A DNA stretch of 7,023 nucleotides from Nitrospiraceae bacterium (GCA_020632595.1 JACKFF010000034.1:1-7023), one strand, 5' to 3'. Shown: positions 1-6,826, counted from the stretch's first letter. Notes: generated by a model from the letters alone, not told the origin. Numbers and translations: made by a program.

Positions 1-329
1 AGAGTGATGGATCGCAATCGGAGCGCATTGGTCATCACCGATACCGAGCTGAACGTCATAGCGGCCGCCGCAATCATCGGACTTAACCGAAGGCCAAGCA
101 GTGGATAAAAAGCACCGGCGGCCACCGGTACACCGATGGCATTGTAGAAAAAGGCAAAGAATAGATTCTGCCGGATGTTGCGCATCGTGACCTGGCTGAG
201 CCGGCGGGCACGGGCAATGCCTCGAAGATCCCCTTCCATGGCCACATCTGTGCCCGTACCCATCGCCATGCCGACATGGGCCGGTGCATCATTGATATGA
301 GAAATTGCCTCCTGTGTTTCCATTTTCAT
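1..329 (-). CDS. copA: C-terminal remnant of a copper P1B-type ATPase, N-terminally truncated, runs off the left edge
   Basis: An open frame of 109 codons runs from ATG 329-327 to the window edge. It matches only the end of a Cu-exporting P1B ATPase: INDAPA at residues 12-17, GTGTDVAME at 24-32, GDLRGI at 33-38, then the last two membrane helices at about 55-79 (with Y62-N63) and 82-101 (with M91 and S95). In CopA these Tyr, Asn, Met and Ser positions form part of the membrane Cu(I) site. The metal-binding domains, CPC helix, DKTGT phosphorylation site, nucleotide-binding domain and the GDG before INDAP are all absent. Two in-frame gaps are apparent against the family pattern: about 4 residues (LAQA type) between NDAPA and HVG, and about 8 (SAGxTLVK type) between ME and GDLRG. 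It cannot be a working ATPase. The start lies 10 bases after the cusA stop with only a weak GAGAG upstream, so cotranscription is likely. The family usually ends near LRLRxxxL, so the stop is probably just outside. It is either a decaying relic or a two-helix protein; a relic is more likely. Confidence 0.72.
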   Translation of the reverse strand, partial: MKMETQEAISHINDAPAHVGMAMGTGTDVAMEGDLRGIARARRLSQVTMRNIRQNLFFAFFYNAIGVPVAAGAFYPLLGLRLSPMIAAAAMTFSSVSVMTNALRLRSIT

Positions 330-339
330 GGACTGTCTC

Positions 340-1788
340 TCAATTCTTTGAGGGAATAGGTTGCGAATTCTCGCTAGAAACACGATTCGTCTGTCCGGTT
401 TCTTTTCTGGAATGAAGATTTTTGACATCTGTGTGCCAAACCCAAATCGTGTAAATGGCGGGAATGACGAAAAGAGTCAGGAGCATCGCTGAGGTCACTC
501 CCCCAACCATGGGGGCCGCCAGTCGCTTCATGACATCCGCACCGGTCCCGGTGGCCCACATGACCGGAACGAGTCCCAGAATGTTGGCCAAGCCCGCCAT
601 GGCCATCGGACGGATACGTTCAACTGCTCCCTGCTGGACAGCTTCGATTAGGTCGTGTAAGGAATGCAGGCGATCGGCTTCCCGACGCCGTTTGACCGCC
701 GAGTCGAGATAGGTCACCATCACCGCGCTGGTCTCCGCGGCGACGCCAGCTAGGGCAATGATCCCAACCCAGACGGCGATGCTCATGTTGTACTCCAGCC
801 AGACCATATACCATATTGCACCGACCAGCGAGAGCGGTACGCCCAGCATGACCATGAGGGTTTTGGCCACGGAATGAAAGACGAAGTAAAACAGCACAAA
901 AATAATGGCGATCGTCAATGGTACAAAAATGACCAGGCGTTTTTGCACGCGTTCCATAAATTCATATTGCCCTGACCAGGCTAATCGATAGCCCGGCGGC
1001 AACTCGATCTTTTCCTGTACAACCTGTTTCAACTCTTCCACGTAACTCCCGACATCCCGGCCGGTCATATCCACATATACATACCCGGTCAGCATGCCGT
1101 CTTCATCCCGGATCATCGGAGGGCCACTCACAAAGCGTAATGTGGCCAGTTGCGCCAATGGAACCTGGGCGCCGGTCGGGGTGTCCACCAACACCCGCCG
1201 AAGTTTTTCAGGGGTATCGCGAAGTTCCCGCAGATAGCGAACATTGATCGGATACCGTTCCCGACCCTCAATGGTGGTATCAATGTTTTCTCCCCCGATG
1301 GCGGATTCAATGATCCGGCCGACATCCATGACCGTGAGTCCGTAGCGGGCGATTTCTTCGCGTTGAATATCGAAATCCAAAAAATAGCCGCCAAAGACGC
1401 GTTCCGCATAGACGCTGCGTGTGCCAGGGACGTCCTTCAAAACCATTTCGAGATGTTTGCCGATTTGTTCAATTTGAGGAAGGTCCGCACCGAAAATTTT
1501 AATGCCGACGGGCGTGCGGACTCCGGTCGTCAACATATCCAAGCGGCCTTTGATCGGCATGGTCCAGGTATTGGTGACACCTGGAAATTGCAAGGTCCGA
1601 TCCATTTCCTCTACGAGCCTGTCATACGTCATCCCTGGTCGCCATTGATCGTGTGATTTAAGGATTACGACGGTTTCCATCATGCTGAACGGCGCGGGGT
1701 CGGTTGACGTCTCCGCCGCCCGGCTTTCCCGAACACGCGCTCGACTTCGGGAAGGCTTTGAGTTTTGGTCCATTTGTTGGAGCAACAT
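340..1788 (-). CDS. cusA: CusA C-terminal fragment (after the frameshifts)
   Basis: A 482-codon frame opens at ATG 1788, which is an internal Met codon of cusA, not a true start: no ribosome-binding site is evident. Residues 1-8 (MLLQQMDQ) are genuine CusA, about 9-23 are out of frame, and from AAETSTDPAP onward the family sequence resumes. It contains metal-site counterparts M36 and M85, the second porter half, and TM8-TM12 (about 283-302, 310-330, 336-358, 392-412, 428-450). Relay Glu352 in GVAAET corresponds to E. coli E939. M395 replaces the lysine of the RPK motif (E. coli K984). A short hydrophilic tail rich in Ser, Asn and Arg follows the last helix. Translation of this piece on its own is doubtful. 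Confidence 0.82.
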   Translation of the reverse strand: MLLQQMDQNSKPSRSRARVRESRAAETSTDPAPFSMMETVVILKSHDQWRPGMTYDRLVEEMDRTLQFPGVTNTWTMPIKGRLDMLTTGVRTPVGIKIFGADLPQIEQIGKHLEMVLKDVPGTRSVYAERVFGGYFLDFDIQREEIARYGLTVMDVGRIIESAIGGENIDTTIEGRERYPINVRYLRELRDTPEKLRRVLVDTPTGAQVPLAQLATLRFVSGPPMIRDEDGMLTGYVYVDMTGRDVGSYVEELKQVVQEKIELPPGYRLAWSGQYEFMERVQKRLVIFVPLTIAIIFVLFYFVFHSVAKTLMVMLGVPLSLVGAIWYMVWLEYNMSIAVWVGIIALAGVAAETSAVMVTYLDSAVKRRREADRLHSLHDLIEAVQQGAVERIRPMAMAGLANILGLVPVMWATGTGADVMKRLAAPMVGGVTSAMLLTLFVIPAIYTIWVWHTDVKNLHSRKETGQTNRVSSENSQPIPSKN

Positions 1789-3541
1789 CGAGGCTTAATG
1801 TCACGGAAAGTCCTGGAAGAGTGGTCGGCATATAGAGAATGGTGCCTTCATACAGAGGCGGCATGAATTCGGATCCCATACGTTGAAAGGCTGGAAAGAC
1901 GGTCGCTGTCAACAGAATCGCCAAAAGGATAACCCCCCAACGAACCCGTAATACCAGTCGTAAGACTGGGGCATACAGTTTCTGTAACCCGAGACTTACC
2001 GGATGCCGGCGTTCCGGGATGATCCGGCCACGCACCAGCATGGATAGCAATGCGGGAATGAGTGTAATCGCCAGGACGGCGCTCATGGCAATGGCCAGGT
2101 TTTTGGTAAAGGCCAGGGGTTTGAAGAGTCGGCCCTCCTGTCCTTCCAGCGTGAAGACCGGCATAAAGGCAATGGCAATCACCAGTAAGGAGGCAAAGAG
2201 AGCGGGACCCACCTCCTTGGCTGAATCAATCAAGACCTGGGTCCGGTCGCCTATCCGGCCGTCTTTGGCCCATTCTTCCAGCCGTTTATGGGCGTTATCC
2301 ACCATCACAATGGCGGCATCGACCATATCCCCGATGGCCACGATGATGCCGCCGATGGACATGATATTCATGCCGATGCCCATCAGGTACATGGGGATGA
2401 ACGCGATCAACACCGCAAGCGGTAGCGTGAGAATGGGCAGGAGTGCCGATCGCAGATGGAGCAAAAATCCGATGATGAGCACACTGACCACGATGAGTTC
2501 TTCCGTAAGATTTTCCGTGGCCGTCGCGATGGATTCCTGAATGAGTCCGCTCCGGTCGTAGGTGGTGACCACTTTGACGCCAGGGGGCATGGCTGGTTCC
2601 AATTCTTTGAGCTTGGCCTTGATCCGTTCGATGACGGTCATGGCATTTTCCCCAAATCGCATAATAACAATGGCCCCCACCACTTCCCCCCGACCATTCA
2701 GCTCGACCAGTCCTCGCCGCATATCGGGACCCAGGCTAACGGTGGCCACATCACGCAACAGAATAGGGGTTCCTTTGGGATTGACTCCCACGGCGATCTG
2801 TTCAATGTCGTCAACCGAGGTGATGTACCCTCGTCCCCGAATCATGTATTCCACACCGGAATATTCCACAACTCGGCCCCCGACATCTTCATTGCTGAAC
2901 CTGATGGTTTCAATAATATGGGGCAGTGAGAGATCGTAGGCCAGAACTTTGGTTGGATCCAGATTGACCTGGTATTGGCGGACGAAGCCGCCCACGCTGG
3001 CCACCTCGGCCACACCGTCCACGGCCAGAAGCCAATAACGCAGGTACCAGTCCTGAAACGATCGTAGCGTTTCCAAATCCTGCTGGCCCGTTTCATCGAT
3101 CAACGCATATTCAAACACCCAGCCGACGGCCGTGGCATCAGGACCCAATTGAGGGGTGACGCCATCCGGAAGTTTACCTGCGAGTTGATTCATGTATTCC
3201 AAAACACGGCTTCGGGCCCAGTAAATATCTGTGCCGTCTTTGAATAAGACATACACATACGAGAAGCCAAAGTCAGAGATGCCTCTCACGACGGTGACCT
3301 TGGGAGCGGATAGGAGAGCGGTGACAATGGGATAGGTGATCTGATCCTCGACCAGATCCGGTGAACGGCCGGGCCACTTGGTATAGATAATGACTTGCGT
3401 ATCGGATAGATCCGGAACCGCATCGACAGGTACCTGATTCATAGCCCAGAGGCCGGCGGAAGCCAATCCGAAAAGAATCAGAAAGACAATAAAACGATTC
3501 CGGGCGCTGAATTCAATAATCTGACCGACCATGCTCACCAA
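1658..3541 (-). CDS. cusA: CusA N-terminal fragment (to the first frameshift)
   Basis: The longest frame opens at TTG 3541 (627 residues), though ATG 3532 is the likelier start. Only residues 1-581, down to about 1799, are authentic CusA. They hold TM1 (about 15-33), the first periplasmic porter half, TM2-TM6 (about 344-500) and TM7 (534-550), followed by the conserved EFMPPL (559-563) and LYMPTTLPG (569-577). Proton-relay Asp408 (codon 2320-2318) is present; from ATG 3532 it is residue 405, as in E. coli. The last 46 residues are almost wholly out of frame, ending without resemblance to the family. Alone this piece lacks the second porter half and five C-terminal helices, so it could not pump. 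An automated annotation would probably report it as a separate RND protein. Confidence 0.82.
   Translation of the reverse strand: MVSMVGQIIEFSARNRFIVFLILFGLASAGLWAMNQVPVDAVPDLSDTQVIIYTKWPGRSPDLVEDQITYPIVTALLSAPKVTVVRGISDFGFSYVYVLFKDGTDIYWARSRVLEYMNQLAGKLPDGVTPQLGPDATAVGWVFEYALIDETGQQDLETLRSFQDWYLRYWLLAVDGVAEVASVGGFVRQYQVNLDPTKVLAYDLSLPHIIETIRFSNEDVGGRVVEYSGVEYMIRGRGYITSVDDIEQIAVGVNPKGTPILLRDVATVSLGPDMRRGLVELNGRGEVVGAIVIMRFGENAMTVIERIKAKLKELEPAMPPGVKVVTTYDRSGLIQESIATATENLTEELIVVSVLIIGFLLHLRSALLPILTLPLAVLIAFIPMYLMGIGMNIMSIGGIIVAIGDMVDAAIVMVDNAHKRLEEWAKDGRIGDRTQVLIDSAKEVGPALFASLLVIAIAFMPVFTLEGQEGRLFKPLAFTKNLAIAMSAVLAITLIPALLSMLVRGRIIPERRHPVSLGLQKLYAPVLRLVLRVRWGVILLAILLTATVFPAFQRMGSEFMPPLYEGTILYMPTTLPGLSVTLSLDVAPTNGPKLKAFPKSSACSGKPGGGDVNRPRAVQHDGNRRNP
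1716..1798 (-). other. Cluster of four single-base indels inside cusA
   Basis: Reading the minus strand, four changes restore the family sequence. At 1798-1797, TT stands where one G is expected (ACA GAA GCC, giving T-E-A). At 1766-1763 there are four A where five are expected (CAA AAA CTC, giving Q-K-L). At about 1748, CCGAAG should be CCGGAAG (P-E-V). At 1717-1716, CGGCGG should be CGGGCGG (G-R-A). Net shifts of +1, -1, -1, -1 explain why the two long frames differ and why a short KLKAFP reappears in the first frame. Three of the four are lost bases in mononucleotide runs, a common long-read error type, but real recent decay would look the same. Confidence 0.85.
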
Positions 3542-3546
3542 TTACG

Positions 3547-4779
3547 TTAATGTTTCATGCCTACCATGCCCCGCACGGCGGATTTTAATTGGCTTTCGGA
3601 ATCAATTAGGAAGTTAGCGGAGGTCACGATGTGGTCTCCTTCTTTGACACCCTCCAGAACTTCAACCCAATCATCCGTTTGTACGCCAAGCGTGACATTT
3701 CGCCATTCCAGTGTGCCTCCTCCATGGTGAATAAATACAATCTGTCGTTCCCCCGTTTTCAGCACGGCATCGCGGGGGATAGCCAACTGGGTACCTAAGG
3801 GAACGGTAAGGTTGACGTTGGCATACATCCCGGGCTTGAGTGTTTCTTGGGGATTCTTCACCTCAAATCGTACCTTGGCGGTCCGGGTTTGAGGATCAAG
3901 GGTGGGATAAATAAATCCTACGGTGCCGGTTAGCTGGGTCTCGGGATCGTAGGAGAGGGTCACCTTGGCCTGCTGCCCCACATGAATCAGGGATAATTCA
4001 TATTCGAAAATATCCGCCATGATCCAGATTTGCGACAAATTGGCAATCAAGTAGAGTTCGGTGCCGGGGGTCACATGTGTGCCGGCGCGGGCCTCCATCT
4101 TGAGGACGGTTCCTGTGATAGGGGAGTGAATGGGCAATGTTCGCAACACTGTCCCGGTTCGTTCAAGATCGTGAATGTGATCTTCCGTAATGTCCCAGAA
4201 TTGAAATCGTCGGCGTGTAGCCTCGAGCAGATTCTTCGCCCCTCGGGCAACTTCCTGAAATTCGCTTTCGCCCAGGTCTCGAATCCCTTGAAGGGCCAAC
4301 AAGTATTCCTCTTGCGTCGCGACAAGGTCTGGACTATAAATTGTGAAAAGGATCTGGTGCTGTTTGACATGATCCCCGATGGCGCTGACTCGCAAATCCT
4401 CAATCCATCCCTCGAATTTGATATTCACCCGGGCCAAGCGGCGTTCGTCGATTTCAACCCGTCCCACGGTACGAATGGTTCTAGCCAGAGGATGACGGGT
4501 TGCCTCCTCAAACCGCACGCCGATGGTTTGCAGTCGCTCCGGGGCAATGGTGACCATATTGGTTATGGGCATTCCTGGTGAGTCCGGAGCGAGTCCCAAT
4601 TCCTGCGCCTCTTTTTCGCCTACTCCCTTGTCAGGTTGCGCCTGAGACATGTGGGTCACGGATGTTTGTGGGCTCTCCACAGGGGGATGTGGCGGTTCTT
4701 GGTATAAAAACCAGGAGGTTCCGACAACGACTCCAAGAAGGATTGCACTGATTCCGAGTATGCGAGGCCAATGGTTCAT
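3547..4779 (-). CDS. cusB: CusB-type periplasmic adaptor (membrane fusion protein) of the copper/silver efflux pump
   Basis: This 410-residue HlyD/RND adaptor would bridge CusA and the outer-membrane channel and hand Cu(I)/Ag(I) to the pump. A membrane anchor or signal segment lies at 7-26, with no lipobox cysteine. A flexible Pro/Gln-rich stretch at 28-75 carries three methionines (M44, M70, M75); E. coli CusB also binds Cu(I) through three N-terminal Met, so a similar role is inferred. The barrel-sandwich halves are near 115-150 and 215-245, with an alpha-hairpin between (about 150-210). A beta-barrel follows (about 248-328), then a membrane-proximal domain (about 330-395) ending in the family-typical FLIDSESQLKSA. 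There is no YHS-like CPMHP metal domain. ATG 4779 overlaps the channel TGA as ATGA, with GGAG at 4788-4785 five bases upstream, so translation is probably coupled. The frame is intact. Confidence 0.93.
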   Translation of the reverse strand: MNHWPRILGISAILLGVVVGTSWFLYQEPPHPPVESPQTSVTHMSQAQPDKGVGEKEAQELGLAPDSPGMPITNMVTIAPERLQTIGVRFEEATRHPLARTIRTVGRVEIDERRLARVNIKFEGWIEDLRVSAIGDHVKQHQILFTIYSPDLVATQEEYLLALQGIRDLGESEFQEVARGAKNLLEATRRRFQFWDITEDHIHDLERTGTVLRTLPIHSPITGTVLKMEARAGTHVTPGTELYLIANLSQIWIMADIFEYELSLIHVGQQAKVTLSYDPETQLTGTVGFIYPTLDPQTRTAKVRFEVKNPQETLKPGMYANVNLTVPLGTQLAIPRDAVLKTGERQIVFIHHGGGTLEWRNVTLGVQTDDWVEVLEGVKEGDHIVTSANFLIDSESQLKSAVRGMVGMKH

Positions 4780-4788
4780 GGTCGCTCC
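4776..4788 (-). promoter_or_regulatory. Shine-Dalgarno GGAG plus ATGA stop/start overlap between channel and cusB
   Basis: GGAG (4788-4785) precedes ATG 4779-4777 by five bases, and the ATG shares bases with the TGA (4778-4776) ending the upstream gene. This fixes the cusB start and points to translational coupling, keeping channel and adaptor in step. Confidence 0.8.
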
Positions 4789-6140
4789 ATCCGAGAGGAC
4801 TCGTGGTGCGTTGGGGAGTGGGCGGGATGTACGTGTCCATGCTCTTCCGGGATCACTGAATCCTGAGAGTCGGCGAGTGGTCCTCCGGTCAGTTCTTCCA
4901 ACCTCGCAACAGCTTTTTCGTGTTCGACCATCTCCCCATGAAGCTCTAACTCGTTTTCCTGAAGAGTCAGCAAATTATTCAGGAGAGTGAGAAAGTCCAC
5001 TTTGTCCACGCTATACCCCGCCTGGGCCGATTGGAGGGCAAGGGTTGCCTGGGGAATAATGGCTTCCCCGACAATTTTGACGAGTCGCGTCGCTCGTTGA
5101 GCGCGTTCAAATGCGTCTTTCACCTGAAACAACAGTTCTTGCCGGGTGGCTGTGAGATCCTCGCGCGCCCGCGCGAGATCTGCGACGGCTTGGTTGACAC
5201 CTTCCCGCTGTTTCGTTTGATAAAACAGGGGAATCTGTATCCCAAACATGATCTGGTAGCCGTTCTCGTTTATTCGTTCGTTGCGGGTGCCCAATGCGCT
5301 GAGGTTGAAGTCCGGAAAATATTCTTTTCTGGCGAGAGAGACCGACTCCTCCCCTTGTGCGACACTTTTAGCCGAAGCCAGGAGAAGAGGTGAGAAGGCT
5401 TCTGCCCGCTTGGCCAGTTCAGGGAGATCCTGCTGTATCGGTGTAAGGTGAATGTTTTCCGGTGTTCCAAGTGGTCCGATCGGTGGGCGGTTCAGTATTC
5501 GATTTATCTCGGCATGCAGACTTTCTTTTTTTTGTTCCAGCACCGCCAGCCGATCGAGCACTCGTGAGAGTTCCACCTGAGCGCGAAACACATCCTGCTG
5601 TGCCGTCTTGCCGACACTATACCGGGCATTGGCGGTCTTCTCGAATTGCATGAGAAGTCGTTTGTTCTTTTCGACGATTTCGATGCCTTTATGAATAAAA
5701 TGAAGGTCCCAATAATGTTGCTTCAGGCGGGAAATGACATTGAGCCGGGTGGCGTAGTACATCTGCTCAATCCGATCGGCATGGCGAGCGGCCACTTCTC
5801 CCTTGATGCCAAGTTTTCCCGGGAAAGGGAATTTCTGACTGAATCCGTAGACCGGGCCCTCCAGCGGTTCCATCATGGGCATGCGTTGATATCCCAGGAG
5901 CATCTGTGGGTCAGGAAGGGTTTGAACCTGAGGAACGATGGCTTGCGAAGACTCCCACCGTCGTCTGGCTGCTTGAATGTCCGGATTGTGTTGTAGAGCT
6001 TCTTCCATAAGTTCTTGAAGATTTAGCGAATAGGTGGATGCGGAGGCAGCCCAGGACGAAAATCCTGGCAGGAACAGCAGGCTATTCCATACAAAAATGA
6101 GAAGAAGGAAACGCAAACGACAATGTGAAAATGAGTTCAT
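4776..6140 (-). CDS. cusC: TolC-family outer-membrane channel (CusC-like) with His-rich C-terminal tail
   Basis: This 454-residue outer-membrane factor would form the exit duct of the tripartite pump. A signal peptide (residues 1 to about 32, cleavage near SWA/AS) has no lipobox cysteine, unlike lipoprotein E. coli CusC; the only Cys (C7) is in the n-region. Two OEP repeats follow, about 40-220 and 238-420, with the usual features: HNPDI near 51, FPFPGKLG at 104-111, and ARYSVGKTAQQDVFRAQVEL at about 172-191. The second repeat has GIQIPLF at 300-306. A Met-rich loop (M80, M87, M89, M90) precedes FPFPGK. After residue 420 comes a non-family tail with six His in 13 residues (434-446), possibly metal-binding. 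ATG 6140 has GAGGG at 6151-6147 at good spacing. The symbol rests mainly on the cusB-cusA context. Confidence 0.88.
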   Translation of the reverse strand: MNSFSHCRLRFLLLIFVWNSLLFLPGFSSWAASASTYSLNLQELMEEALQHNPDIQAARRRWESSQAIVPQVQTLPDPQMLLGYQRMPMMEPLEGPVYGFSQKFPFPGKLGIKGEVAARHADRIEQMYYATRLNVISRLKQHYWDLHFIHKGIEIVEKNKRLLMQFEKTANARYSVGKTAQQDVFRAQVELSRVLDRLAVLEQKKESLHAEINRILNRPPIGPLGTPENIHLTPIQQDLPELAKRAEAFSPLLLASAKSVAQGEESVSLARKEYFPDFNLSALGTRNERINENGYQIMFGIQIPLFYQTKQREGVNQAVADLARAREDLTATRQELLFQVKDAFERAQRATRLVKIVGEAIIPQATLALQSAQAGYSVDKVDFLTLLNNLLTLQENELELHGEMVEHEKAVARLEELTGGPLADSQDSVIPEEHGHVHPAHSPTHHESSRMERP

Positions 6141-6238
6141 GACAGGCCCTCGTGTGACCAGGGGTAATCAAACAATTAATCGTCCGGAACTCCGAATGAT
6201 TTACGGATCCGTACGACGCCCGTTCAGTTAAGAGGAAC
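6141..6238. other. 98-base gap between the small gene and the channel gene, with a perfect palindrome
   Basis: TACGGATCCGTA at 6202-6213 is a perfect 12-base palindrome, flanked by further TCCG/CGGA and CGTC/GACG inverted matches (6181-6218). It could be a regulator site or an RNA hairpin between the two genes. No T-run follows on the minus strand, so it is not a classical terminator. The channel ribosome-binding site is at 6151-6147. Confidence 0.4.
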
Positions 6239-6586
6239 TCAATTCAACAAAGCAGAGTACAACAGGAAAGGGGGCGGATAAGAAGAATTGGAAGGAATGG
6301 TTGAAGTAAATAGCCTGTGTGGCGTGATGTGATTGAGTGGATTGACAACGCGGAACCCTGTGTCAATTAACAGAGGAGAATTCCCATCCTTCCCGGCCTC
6401 TGAAGAGCTTTTGAGTTGGTCGGGGCAGATTTCTTGGGGAATCTGGGAGGAGTGGGGAGAAGGGTCCGATGAGCTTTGGGCATGAGCCGGAGTGTCCCCC
6501 ATCGGGCAAGAAGCCCCAACGACTCCGCACACCATAAAGGCTATGAGAAGGAATACCGTTAACGGTAATGGGATTTTTAGTGACAC
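6239..6586 (-). CDS. Small secreted Cys/Met-containing protein at the head of the efflux operon, function unknown
   Basis: The frame has 115 codons from a GTG start (6586-6584). I do not recognise the family firmly. A hydrophobic signal segment (about 7-25) leads to GASCPMGD (24-31); the rest is hydrophilic, rich in Ser and Pro, with C54 in ICPDQ and a hydrophobic C-terminal end PPPFLLYSALLN. C27 could be lipidated, but its preceding residues (VGAS) are a poor lipobox; cleavage at AHA (34-36) is another choice. The CPM motif, Cys54 and several His would suit Cu(I) binding in the periplasm, which is inference from composition and position only. It lies 98 bases upstream of the channel gene in the same direction. 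The ribosome-binding site is weak (GGAT about 10 bases upstream) and no better start is visible, so the start is uncertain. Confidence 0.6.
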   Translation of the reverse strand: MSLKIPLPLTVFLLIAFMVCGVVGASCPMGDTPAHAQSSSDPSPHSSQIPQEICPDQLKSSSEAGKDGNSPLLIDTGFRVVNPLNHITPHRLFTSTIPSNSSYPPPFLLYSALLN

Positions 6587-6745
6587 GAATGTTTTTATCC
6601 GGAAATTCTGATCTTTAAACTGCCTAAAATCTTTTCTTTTTACTTTACATGGATTGCCAGTATGAGTCCAGAGATCTTTATTGATTTCAACGGGTGAGAA
6701 GAGTGTCTGTTCTTACATGTCGGATCTCAAAAGAAGGGTCTGAAG

Positions 6746-6800
6746 TATTGCGGATATTCTAAGGACGCTCCGTGTTGATCCTTGGTAACGATCCGCAGTG
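6746..6800 (+). repeat. Nested inverted repeat, possible RNA stem-loop
   Basis: GCGGAT (6750-6755) pairs with ATCCGC (6791-6796), and inside it AAGGA (6761-6765) pairs with TCCTT (6779-6783). This leaves a 5/7-base internal loop and a 13-base terminal loop. As plus-strand RNA the outer stem extends by four more pairs with two G-U wobbles (6746-6749 with 6797-6800), which the minus-strand RNA would lack. It could be a leader or small RNA read rightward, or a regulator site in DNA. Confidence 0.4.
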
Positions 6801-6810
6801 GGTTTCTTGG

Positions 6811-6826
6811 AAAGATTGTCTTTTTT
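6811..6826 (+). terminator. Weak hairpin with T-run
   Basis: AAAGA (6811-6815), a three-base loop, then TCTTT (6819-6823), running on in T to 6826. The stem is short and A-T rich, so termination would be weak. It is listed because it follows the stem-loop at 6746-6800 by 10 bases on the same strand. Confidence 0.2.

Larger units (their letters stand above)
340..3532 (-). pseudogene. cusA: CusA-type Cu(I)/Ag(I) RND efflux pump, disrupted by four clustered frameshifts
   Basis: This is the inner-membrane proton-driven pump of a CusCBA complex, taking Cu(I)/Ag(I) from periplasm or cytoplasm to the channel. The N-terminal two thirds are in one frame (to about 1799) and the C-terminal part in another (from about 1715). 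Four single-base indels lie between. Correcting them gives 1064 residues from ATG 3532, close to E. coli CusA (1047), and a length divisible by three. The TM4 segment reads GDMVDAAIVMVDNAHK, the HME4 (Cu/Ag) type rather than the CzcA type. The three metal-site methionines of E. coli CusA (M573, M623, M672) have counterparts in LYMP, FSMME and RLDML. Two relay positions differ: TM4 Glu is Asp (codon 2299-2297) and the RPK lysine is Met (codon 606-604). The frame also opens at TTG 3541 and GTG 3538, but ATG 3532 puts IIEFSARNRF at the usual distance from the start. It lies 14 bases after cusB. The breaks may be real decay or sequencing error. Confidence 0.9.

Noticed and set aside
83..292. 69-residue minus-strand frame starting ATGATG, with AGGAGG at 313-308 upstream
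   Set aside because: It overlaps the P-type ATPase tail in another frame, the ATPase frame has clear family motifs, and AGGAGG is 15 bases from the ATG, too far for normal use.
1150..1656. 168-residue plus-strand frame
   Set aside because: It lies antisense to conserved cusA sequence and its protein is low in recognisable features; a shadow frame.
1658..1798. Programmed ribosomal frameshift in cusA
   Set aside because: Four separate indels would have to be corrected and there is no slippery heptamer or stimulatory structure; damage or sequencing error explains it better.
2019..2540. 173-residue plus-strand frame rich in Met and Ser
   Set aside because: It is the reverse-strand image of cusA membrane helices TM2-TM6; its composition mirrors hydrophobic codons.
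4030..4581. 183-residue plus-strand frame
   Set aside because: It is antisense to the well-conserved cusB gene, with no plausible domain.
6141..6175. CsoR-like operator in TACCCCTGGT...GAGGG upstream of the channel gene
   Set aside because: Only one half resembles the TACCCC half-site; the second half and spacing do not fit.
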